A DNA stretch of 64,000 bases, from positions 1-64,000 of the forward strand of contig CP073340.1 of NCBI GenBank assembly GCA_018141845.1, written 5' to 3'. Positions 57,497 to 64,000 of this stretch are shown here, one piece after another. A program made the position numbers and the translations under genes. Under the pieces are notes generated by a model. The model saw only the letters and a program-made list of their open reading frames with translations, was not told where the DNA came from and ran no database searches. The stretch is from Lachnospiraceae bacterium oral taxon 096 (GTDB taxonomy: Bacteria > Bacillota > Clostridia > Lachnospirales > Lachnospiraceae). How positions within the stretch are numbered: position 1 is the stretch's first letter; each line of letters opens with the position of its first letter.

Positions 57497-59218
57497 CTAA
57501 TAATTAAATGCTTCCGCTAATTTTGTCTTTTCAATCAAGTTTTTATATACCTTTGAATCTTTTATAAGATCATCATGGTTTCCTGATGTCTCAACAACTC
57601 CCTCATCTATTACCACAATCTTATTCACATTTTCTATTGATTTTAATCTGTGAGAGATAATAATAACCGTTTTGTCCTTGATAAGCTTATTTAAACTGTC
57701 CTGTATCTTCTTTTCATTGTCCACATCAAGGCTTGCCGATATCTCATCCAATATCAAAACAGGTGCATCCTTTAGAAATGCTCTTGCAATAGAAATCCTC
57801 TGTCTTTCTCCACCTGATAATTCAGCACCGTTTTCTCCAATCAGAGTATTAAATCCATCCGGCAATTTTTCGATAAAGTCCGTACAGTTTGCAAGCACTG
57901 CCGCTTCCTTTACTTCCTCATCTGTTGCACTCTCCCTGCCCAAACGAATATTTTCCATAATGCTTGTATTAAACAAGGTCACATCCTGAAACACTATTGA
58001 GACATTCTTAAACAATGATTCTGTAGATATATTTTTGATATCCTTTCCGTCTATTAAGATACTTCCGGTATCATAGTCATACAGCCTTGATATAAGTCTT
58101 AGTACGGAAGTTTTACCGGAACCCGATATACCTACCAAAGCTGTAACCTCACCCTGCTTTGCCGTAAAACTCACATCTTTTAATACCTTTGCATCTTTAT
58201 TATAAGCAAATGAAACGTTTTTAAATTCTATATCGTAGCTTGAAAGGTCTGTATCTTTACCCTCTTGAAGCGCTGCATTTTTTATCTCCTTTATTCTTAC
58301 AATTGCAGGTTCAATATAGGACATTTCGGTCATTCCTTCCCTTGAAACATCAAAAAGTTCTTTAACCTTTATTGCTCCTATCAGGTATCCTATCAGATAT
58401 AAGAGGCTGATCTCATTGTGAATAAGTAACTGTATTCCGACAGCCAATACTACCGCAAGGCTTATATATGAAAGTGATGAAGAAATTCCCACAGCCAACA
58501 TCGGAAGAACCTCTACTTTAAGATGAATCCTCTCGCTCTCCTCCATCTTTTTATACAGGTTTTTCTTCACCTTGTCGGCTTGATTAAAGCTGCTTATCTC
58601 CTGTTGTAACTCTATTGTTTCTTGAAAAAGCTCTGAATTATCTCTTAGCACATTAAAGTACCTGCTGTATTCTGAAACTTCCTTCTGTTTTGCCAAAGGA
58701 TTGATCATAAAACTTAAAAGAGTGGGAATAATTGCTGCAAGTCCAAGCTTCCAGTTTCCAATAAGCATAATAAGTCCCATCAGAGGAAAGAATAACCACA
58801 TAGCCACAACCTTTGGTATAGAATGGCTCATAGAATGCTCTACCCTTTCCACATCGGACATTATCGTTTGTGAAAGGTCGGAGAGATCGTGCTTTGAAAA
58901 ATAAGCCAGCGGAAGCTGTGCCAGATTCTCTGCTATTCCCTTTCTCAAATTTGCCGATTCTTTATAGGTGGAATTATAAAGGCTTACATATTCTTCTGAT
59001 AATAAAGTATACATAAAAACAAGAGTAAGTATTGCCATAACAATATACTGCAAGGTGCTTGATACATTTCCCAAGACCAACTGATTAATAAGTCCCATTA
59101 AAATCATCATAGGACCAAGGTTGATACAATATGTCAAAAAACAATATATCGTTGCTTTTGTGAGATTTTTTGCCCCCTGTTCTGAGAGAGCATATCTTTT
59201 CTTATAGTAGTTTTTCAT
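57497..59218 (-). CDS. ABC exporter half-transporter 2 (type IV fold)
   Basis: 573 aa from the ATG at 59218, chosen for GGAGG 7 bp upstream. Six membrane helices (about 20-300) are followed by one ATPase domain with Walker A VGISGSGKTS, signature LSGGERQRIS and Walker B VLILDEISAS. The Glu after the Walker B Asp is present. It pairs with the upstream half-transporter; such heterodimers occur in siderophore/heme and drug clusters. It is followed 9 bp later by the S component. Confidence 0.9.
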   Translation of the reverse strand: MKNYYKKRYALSEQGAKNLTKATIYCFLTYCINLGPMMILMGLINQLVLGNVSSTLQYIVMAILTLVFMYTLLSEEYVSLYNSTYKESANLRKGIAENLAQLPLAYFSKHDLSDLSQTIMSDVERVEHSMSHSIPKVVAMWLFFPLMGLIMLIGNWKLGLAAIIPTLLSFMINPLAKQKEVSEYSRYFNVLRDNSELFQETIELQQEISSFNQADKVKKNLYKKMEESERIHLKVEVLPMLAVGISSSLSYISLAVVLAVGIQLLIHNEISLLYLIGYLIGAIKVKELFDVSREGMTEMSYIEPAIVRIKEIKNAALQEGKDTDLSSYDIEFKNVSFAYNKDAKVLKDVSFTAKQGEVTALVGISGSGKTSVLRLISRLYDYDTGSILIDGKDIKNISTESLFKNVSIVFQDVTLFNTSIMENIRLGRESATDEEVKEAAVLANCTDFIEKLPDGFNTLIGENGAELSGGERQRISIARAFLKDAPVLILDEISASLDVDNEKKIQDSLNKLIKDKTVIIISHRLKSIENVNKIVVIDEGVVETSGNHDDLIKDSKVYKNLIEKTKLAEAFNY

Positions 59219-60956
59219 TTGACACCCTCCAATCATTTGCAGTTTCGTAAAGACTGAGGAGTCTGCTGTATAACCCTCCGGTTTTTACCAATGAATCATT
59301 ATCTCCTCGCTCTATTACATTTCCCTTTTCCAAAACTATTATTTCATCTACATTTCTGATACTTGTCATCCTATGGGCAATCATTATAACAGTCTTATCC
59401 TGCATTAAATTTTTAAATGCTCTTTGTAATTCATATTCATTATCCGCATCAATTGCCGCACTCGCTTCATCCATAATTACAATAGGTGAATTTTTCAAAA
59501 TAGCCCTTGCAATAGCGATTCTTTGTTTTTCACCTCCTGAAAGATACACCCCCTTTGAACCTATAATTGTATTTTCCCTGTCTTTAAACTTTTCAATAAT
59601 TTCATCACAACCTGCAAGACTGAGAGCCTTCATTACTTTATCTCTACCTGCATTTTCATCAGCCAATGCTACATTATCATATATAGATTTTTTAAACAGT
59701 TTGCTGTCTTGGAATACAAACGAGATATTCCTTATGATTGCCTCCTTTGTATATTCCGAAAGAGGATATCCACCTATTTTTATTGCCCCCTTATCAACCT
59801 TATAAAATCCTGACAGAAGTTTTGCAACAGTTGACTTTCCTGAACCTGAATGCCCTACTAAGGCATAAGTTTTTTTCTCTTCTAATGAAAATGATAAGTT
59901 TTCCAGAACCTTTTTATCCCCATATGAAAAGCTCACATTTTCAAATTCAATATTGAAATTGTCAAAATGATCTCTGTTTCCATATGTGAGTTTATCCTCC
60001 TGCATCTTTTCATATAATTCTTCCAAACTGTCAATGGCAAAATTTGCATTATAGATATTCATGCTTGCCCACATTATTTTCATAAAAGAGACCATTATTA
60101 CACCGCTTAAGAAAAATATCATAATAAGCTCTACAGCCATAAATTTAGGATCTTTTATACCGGTCAAAAAGAAGCTGAGCGGAATACTTATAATGGCAAT
60201 CAATCCTAAAAATATCAGCTGATATATGACATATGGTGTTTTACAAGACAGAGAATAATCATAAGCGTATTTTGAATACTCCATAATAGAATCATGTAAT
60301 GCCTTAAAAGATCTAAGTTTTGAACCGAATATCTTTATTACCTGTATGCCTCTGATATACTCCACAGTTTCAGAACTCAGTTTGTCAAGTGAAGTCTGAT
60401 AAAGCTTCATAAAATCTTTATTGCCCATCATTCCCATCAATATAAGTCCGCTTATAACTGATAAAACTATAATAACGATTCCGACTCTAAGACTTATGGC
60501 AAATGCCAGTATAAATGCAAAAATCGGTACCAAAAATGCCTGTGAATTATCCGGCAACATATGAGCTACCGCCATATGTGTCTTTGCCGCATTGTCATCT
60601 ATAGTTTTTCTTATATATCCTGAGGAATGTAGATCAAAAAATCGAAAGCTTGCATCTGTAAGTCCTTCAATTCCTCTTTTTCGTAGATTTGTTTCAAGTC
60701 TAAATGCCAGCTTATGTGAAACAATGCCGGATACCAAATACATTACTGCACTTATAGTTAAACAGATAACTATCCTTGTAGAATAATATCCTGCATTTTC
60801 ATAATTTCCCTTTACTACCGCTTCTTTTAGAAGTAAAAACATGTAATAATATCCATAAACCACCAGGAATGCCGAAATACTTGATACTATGATTGTCATA
60901 TATCCGATATATTTTTCATTCGGCACATATCTGAATAATTTCTTATAAACTCCCAT
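59202..60956 (-). CDS. ABC exporter half-transporter 1 (type IV fold)
   Basis: 584 aa. Six membrane helices are followed by an ATPase domain: Walker A VGHSGSGKST, signature LSGGEKQRIA, Walker B IVIMDEASAA and switch His in MIAHRMTSI. The 3' end overlaps the second half-transporter by 17 bp and the start overlaps the end of the TetR gene, so the unit is tightly coupled. Together with the second half-transporter and the ECF genes it resembles YbtPQ/IrtAB-like or siaDE loci. Confidence 0.9.
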   Translation of the reverse strand: MGVYKKLFRYVPNEKYIGYMTIIVSSISAFLVVYGYYYMFLLLKEAVVKGNYENAGYYSTRIVICLTISAVMYLVSGIVSHKLAFRLETNLRKRGIEGLTDASFRFFDLHSSGYIRKTIDDNAAKTHMAVAHMLPDNSQAFLVPIFAFILAFAISLRVGIVIIVLSVISGLILMGMMGNKDFMKLYQTSLDKLSSETVEYIRGIQVIKIFGSKLRSFKALHDSIMEYSKYAYDYSLSCKTPYVIYQLIFLGLIAIISIPLSFFLTGIKDPKFMAVELIMIFFLSGVIMVSFMKIMWASMNIYNANFAIDSLEELYEKMQEDKLTYGNRDHFDNFNIEFENVSFSYGDKKVLENLSFSLEEKKTYALVGHSGSGKSTVAKLLSGFYKVDKGAIKIGGYPLSEYTKEAIIRNISFVFQDSKLFKKSIYDNVALADENAGRDKVMKALSLAGCDEIIEKFKDRENTIIGSKGVYLSGGEKQRIAIARAILKNSPIVIMDEASAAIDADNEYELQRAFKNLMQDKTVIMIAHRMTSIRNVDEIIVLEKGNVIERGDNDSLVKTGGLYSRLLSLYETANDWRVSNEKLL

Positions 60957-61551
60957 CCATTTTCTCCTTTACTTGTTCAAATAAGTAAGTAAATATTGCT
61001 TCCAAATGCTGTCTGTTCTTTTTGAAATTTTCTCTTGCATCCAGTACATCCGAAGCCAGTATCAGAGCATTCATAAAATCGGTAACAAACTGAAAAATTT
61101 GAGGATCAAGCAACCATCCTGAGTCATTACTCCATATCTCTTTAAATCTTTCCTTTGTCTGTTCTTGAAGCTCTTCCATAATATTATTCAGTTCGGGATT
61201 TCTTTTTTTCTCTATCAAAAACTCAACATAAAGAGGCGTTAAAGGATTGTTGTCTATGACTTTATCAACCAACTGTTTTGCCATAAACTTAATCTCACCA
61301 CCCTTTTCACATTCAACCAAATGCTCCTTAATGATATTGTTTCTGTAATCAATCCCGCTTATCATAATGTCTTTAAAGATTTCTGTTACGTTCCCATAGT
61401 AGTGATACACTCCTCCTTTTGATAAAGTTGTTCCCGCGATGATATCTTCCATAGTTGCCTTTCCTAAGCCCTTTGCGGCAATTACTTTTGTGGCTGAATT
61501 CATAATTTCTTTTTTTCTTTCAGCCTCACTAAGCCTCTTCGCAGCAGCCAT
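60943..61551 (-). CDS. TetR-family repressor of the ABC/ECF operon
   Basis: 202 aa. The HTH is ATMEDIIAGTTLSKGGVYHY YGNVTEI, with the typical TetR recognition helix. The C-terminal part, with DPQIFQFVTDFMNALILASD, is the ligand/dimer domain. It is the first gene of the operon, with a GGAGG site before its ATG. A perfect palindrome just upstream (61565-61588) is the likely operator, so it would repress its own operon and be released by the transported compound. Confidence 0.9.
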   Translation of the reverse strand: MAAAKRLSEAERKKEIMNSATKVIAAKGLGKATMEDIIAGTTLSKGGVYHYYGNVTEIFKDIMISGIDYRNNIIKEHLVECEKGGEIKFMAKQLVDKVIDNNPLTPLYVEFLIEKKRNPELNNIMEELQEQTKERFKEIWSNDSGWLLDPQIFQFVTDFMNALILASDVLDARENFKKNRQHLEAIFTYLFEQVKEKMDGSL

Positions 61552-61564
61552 ATAGTACCTCCTC

Positions 61565-61588
61565 TTTACCGACGTTATCGTCGGTAAA
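61565..61588. promoter_or_regulatory. TetR-type operator palindrome
   Basis: Perfect inverted repeat TTTACCGACG-TTAT-CGTCGGTAAA with 10-bp arms, lying at or just after the start site implied by the -10 at 61592-61597. Typical size and place for autoregulation by the TetR gene that starts 13 bp further on. Confidence 0.8.
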
Positions 61589-61591
61589 ATT

Positions 61592-61620
61592 ATTATACCA
61601 TAGTTAGGTTTTGCTAATAA
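61592..61620 (-). promoter_or_regulatory. Promoter of the TetR/ABC/ECF operon
   Basis: On the minus strand a consensus TATAAT (61592-61597) is 17 bp from TTATTA (61615-61620), a poor -35. A weak -35 fits activation from upstream sites. Confidence 0.55.
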
Positions 61621-61635
61621 GTGGTTATTTGAACT

Positions 61636-61700
61636 ACTTCACAGTTACTTCAAAGTCAACTTCAATATCACTTCAAACAAACTTCAATTTACTTTGAAGT
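61636..61700. repeat. Phased ACTTCA direct repeats upstream of the operon promoter
   Basis: Five copies of ACTTC begin at 61636, 61647, 61659, 61670 and 61681 (spacings 11, 12, 11, 11), and an inverted copy GAAGT follows at 61696-61700. They lie about 50-115 bp upstream of the inferred start site, on one face of the helix. This looks like an activator-binding array, though no protein is assigned. Confidence 0.6.
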
Positions 61701-61733
61701 AATTTAAACTCAGCCCGACTTACTGTTATGCAT

Positions 61734-61766
61734 AAAAAATCAGCCCGGGGAATTCACCTCGGACTG
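61734..61766 (-). terminator. Orphan minus-strand terminator
   Basis: Stem of CAGCCCGGGG (61741-61750) and CCTCGGACTG (61757-61766), followed on the minus strand by ATTTTTT. No minus-strand gene ends just upstream; the region to the right is an IS1380 remnant on the plus strand, so the original gene was probably lost. Confidence 0.65.
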
Positions 61767-61805
61767 ACTGTAAGTATATAAAAACTGATTTGATTTACTG
61801 TTCTT

Positions 61806-62243
61806 ATGGTATCTCTTATAAAATTATTAAATTGTTTATGCAACTCTAAATTTATCTTCCTAGTTACAAATATGGAGTCATCCCCTGAATATCTTATCAA
61901 GTTCTATTGCAAAAGAGGCTTGATGGAAAACTTCATAAAGGAAAGAAAAACAGGTTTTGACTTTGCTTCTGTCAGCAGTCATGCAAGAATTGTAAATGCC
62001 AACAGGCTTCAAATACATGCACTTGCTTATAACATATTTAATTGGTTTAGGCGACCCGCATTATCTGCAAATATGAGAAAACAACGCATTGATACTGTCC
62101 GTCTAAAACTGCTTAAGGTTACTGCAAAAGTAATTCGTTCAGCAAGGTATATAACATTCAAGCTGTGTAGCAGTTGCCCATATAAGGATGAGTTTTATAA
62201 TACCCTATCCAATATCAGTAAGCTATGTATACATCTTGAATAA
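61806..62243 (+). pseudogene. IS1380-family transposase C-terminal fragment
   Basis: Only the C-terminal third is present: FYCKRGLMENFIKERKTGFD, NANRLQIHALAYNIFNWFRR and RSARYITFKLCSSCPYKDEF are typical of IS1380 C-termini (KRGxxENxIKE, NxxRLxxxxLAYNLxNxLRR). The catalytic DDE region is missing. Homology appears to begin at about 61849, so the apparent start at 61806 is not the original one. Dead. Confidence 0.8.
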
Positions 62244-62740
62244 CAACTAATAATGAACCTTGACAGCTTGATAACTACCTGTAAACCTTATCTAGGGGAA
62301 GTCTGCCCATTTTTAGGTGTATTAAGTCAGTTATAGCGTCATGGGTTAAGTTTAAAGATTTATAGCACTGTACTTAATTTAATTATTGTACCGTGAATAA
62401 TTCAGGTTTATTTTATCTGTTTTAGTTTTTAATATTGTGTATATATCATAAAAATCTCCATTCCGCGGGCAAGCCGCGGCACAAATAGTAATGAAAGTGT
62501 TTTACATCTCAACTCTGTGATTTAAAATATATAACAAGAAGCTATACTACAAAGCACGGGAGGTAAAGTTGTAAAAACTTTCTCTGTTTTAGACAGCATA
62601 AAAATCAGTGTAAGTTCTGTCTTTTCAAGCACAAATAAGTGGTATCATGAATCCGTACACTAAGAATTGTTAAAGCTCTTTGTTTTATTGTGTGGCAGTT
62701 CAGTCAATGGCTTCTTATCTTTTGCGAAAGGAGTTACACT
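62244..62740. other. Gene-free region between IS1380 remnant and IS110 recombinase
   Basis: No protein frame is seen. It contains a CCGCGG-GCAAG-CCGCGG hairpin (62463-62479). The last roughly 200 bp before the recombinase is the expected place of the IS110 bridge RNA. The left end of the IS110 element was not located. Confidence 0.4.
62540..62740 (+). ncRNA. Possible IS110 bridge RNA region
   Basis: IS110-family elements carry a structured noncoding RNA at the element's left end, upstream of the recombinase. This stretch is noncoding, immediately upstream of the recombinase start and within the element. Ends, loops and target/donor guides cannot be fixed by eye. Confidence 0.35.
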
Positions 62741-64000
62741 ATGAAAGTTACTTATCAAACCTGTTGTGGTGTCGATGTTCACAAATCTTTTCTTGTTGCC
62801 ACAATCATCAAAACTACCGCCGGTATTGAACCTTCTTATCAAAAGAAGCGATTCTCTACCTTCAACAATTCTATTTTAGACTTTAAATCGTGGCTTCTTA
62901 AAAATGAATGCCATGATGTCTGTATGGAATCCACAGGTAAATACTGGGTTCCTGTCTTTAATCTTCTCGAAGATCAAATCAACGTTACCATTGCTAATCC
63001 CAAATGGGTTAAAGCTGTTAAGGGTAACAAGGACGATACCAAAGATTCTAAATGGATTGGAGACTTATTCCGACTGGGACTTGTGAAAAGCAGCTACATT
63101 CCTTGTAGGTTGATCCGTATTCTTAGAGAATACACAAGATATCGTTACAAGCTTGTTTCTTGCCGTTCAAGTGAAAAGAATAGATATCAGAATGCTCTTA
63201 CTGTTTGTAATATCGCATTAGATTCTGTTGTATCCGATATCTTTGGGAAGTCATCCTCATCCATTATCGATTATCTGCTTGAACAATCAGGTACTACGAT
63301 TAACCATGAAGAAATCTCTTCAAAACTTCTTAAGAGCCTCAAATCCAAAGAAGACGCTGTGATTGAATCTATCGAAGGATATCAGATGACTGATGCCCAG
63401 AAATATCGTATGCGCCTAATTCGCGCACATATGGATTATATCACAGCTGAAATCAATGATATAGATAAACAGATTGAATCTTTGATTTCTTCCGATCCTG
63501 ATTATGATAAAGCTATTCGGTTACTAACTACCATTCCGGGTGTCAAACGTGATAGTGCAATTACTATCATCTCCGAAATTGGTATTGATATGTCTCAGTT
63601 TTGTAATTCTAAACGCTTATGTTGTTGGGCAGGTCTTACCCCCGGCAACAATGAATCTGCCGGTAAGAAGAAATCTGTCCGTATTACACGTGCCGGTGTC
63701 TACCTCAAACCTGCATTAGTACAGTGTGCTCATGCAGCCGTGAAATCTGACAAGTCTCCTTACTACAAAACGAAATATGAATCCCTTGTTAAACGCCGTG
63801 GCAAGAAAAGAGCTGTTATTGCCATTGCCCGTATGATTCTTATAGCCATCTACCGGATGCTGTCTACCGGAGAGGTATGGAATCCAAGCGATCTTTACAA
63901 AATCGATATGCCTGCACCTTTAGCTGAAAAACAGAAGGCTAAGGCTATCAAGCAAGCCAAAAAACTTTTACAAAAGGAAGGACTGCTTCCTCCTGATGAA
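62741..64000 (+). CDS. IS110-family DEDD recombinase, 3' end outside window
   Basis: 420 codons visible from the ATG at 62741, behind an AAAGGAG site. The RuvC-like N-terminal domain reads CCGVDVHKSFLVATII (first Asp) and CMESTGKYWVPVF (Glu), then NKDDTKDSKWIGDLFRLGLV (the DEDD acidic residues). The C-terminal Tnp2 half has LTTIPGVKRDSAITIISEIG, CNSKRLCCWAGLTPGNNESA and the candidate catalytic Ser region SAGKKKSVRITRAG. It appears intact up to the window edge. It inserts and excises its element using bridge RNA. Confidence 0.92.
   Translation, partial: MKVTYQTCCGVDVHKSFLVATIIKTTAGIEPSYQKKRFSTFNNSILDFKSWLLKNECHDVCMESTGKYWVPVFNLLEDQINVTIANPKWVKAVKGNKDDTKDSKWIGDLFRLGLVKSSYIPCRLIRILREYTRYRYKLVSCRSSEKNRYQNALTVCNIALDSVVSDIFGKSSSSIIDYLLEQSGTTINHEEISSKLLKSLKSKEDAVIESIEGYQMTDAQKYRMRLIRAHMDYITAEINDIDKQIESLISSDPDYDKAIRLLTTIPGVKRDSAITIISEIGIDMSQFCNSKRLCCWAGLTPGNNESAGKKKSVRITRAGVYLKPALVQCAHAAVKSDKSPYYKTKYESLVKRRGKKRAVIAIARMILIAIYRMLSTGEVWNPSDLYKIDMPAPLAEKQKAKAIKQAKKLLQKEGLLPPDE

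Overview
The window looks like part of the chromosome of a low-GC Firmicute, most likely a host-associated (probably oral) Lachnospiraceae-type Clostridium relative. This rests on the protein families present: CXXC microprotein plus 4Fe-4S and TlpA genes, an Hsp70/GrpE-like/MBL operon, RecD2 and DUF6440. One stretch is streptococcal in character. Nothing here fixes the species. No rRNA, tRNA or CRISPR array was recognised.

Region 1 (1-19.1 kb, all minus strand) is a glycosylated-adhesin export locus. It encodes an accessory Sec system (secY2, asp1, asp2, asp3, secA2), an Asp4/SecE-like small protein, the O-glycosyltransferase pair GtfA/GtfB and a Gtf3-type sugar transferase. They are followed by a giant serine-rich repeat adhesin that runs off the left edge (at least 2474 codons). 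The adhesin has a charged SER/SEK stretch, a first Ser-rich segment, a roughly 300-residue non-repetitive domain with a von Willebrand A-like pattern, and a second Ser-rich segment of 36-nt and then 48-nt repeats. GtfA/GtfB/Gtf3 would glycosylate it in the cytosol, and Asp1-3/SecA2/SecY2 would export it.

Region 2 (19.2-35.6 kb) is ordinary chromosome with some notable modules. It holds cyclopropane fatty acid synthase, a ZIP metal transporter, a redox cluster (response regulator opposed to a 4Fe-4S membrane protein, histidine kinase, CXXC microprotein and TlpA-like lipoprotein), a nitroreductase, a YbjN-like protein, RecD2 and a decayed DUF7309-like gene. It ends with a three-gene operon encoding an MBL-fold protein, a GrpE-like protein and a long Hsp70, the best candidate here for an undescribed system.

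Region 3 (35.9-47.9 kb) is a graveyard of mobile elements and broken defence-type genes. It contains a dead IS1182-type element, a decayed IS3 element with clear ends, and two identical inverted 1334-bp IS3-family copies. One copy splits a gene and keeps a 3-bp duplication; the other has no duplication and has removed the 5' ends of both flanking genes. Between and beside them lie fragments of a helicase-HNH protein and McrC. Two tandem paralogous membrane proteins close the region.

Region 4 (47.9-54.6 kb) appears to be a decaying piece of a streptococcal purine operon: the purH 3' end, an in-frame purD-purK deletion fusion, a 499-aa intact unknown gene and a purB pseudogene. A HXXEE protein, a TetR regulator and an IS1167/ISL3-type element follow. 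The right end of that IS is exactly the junction with the next host-like DNA.

Region 5 (54.6-64 kb) is a TetR-controlled operon of two ABC exporter half-transporters and a complete ECF-type importer (S, T and fused double ATPase), resembling streptococcal heme/metal-chelate loci. Its promoter has a perfect TetR-type palindrome and five phased direct repeats upstream. An IS1380 remnant and an IS110-family recombinase, cut by the right edge, end the window.
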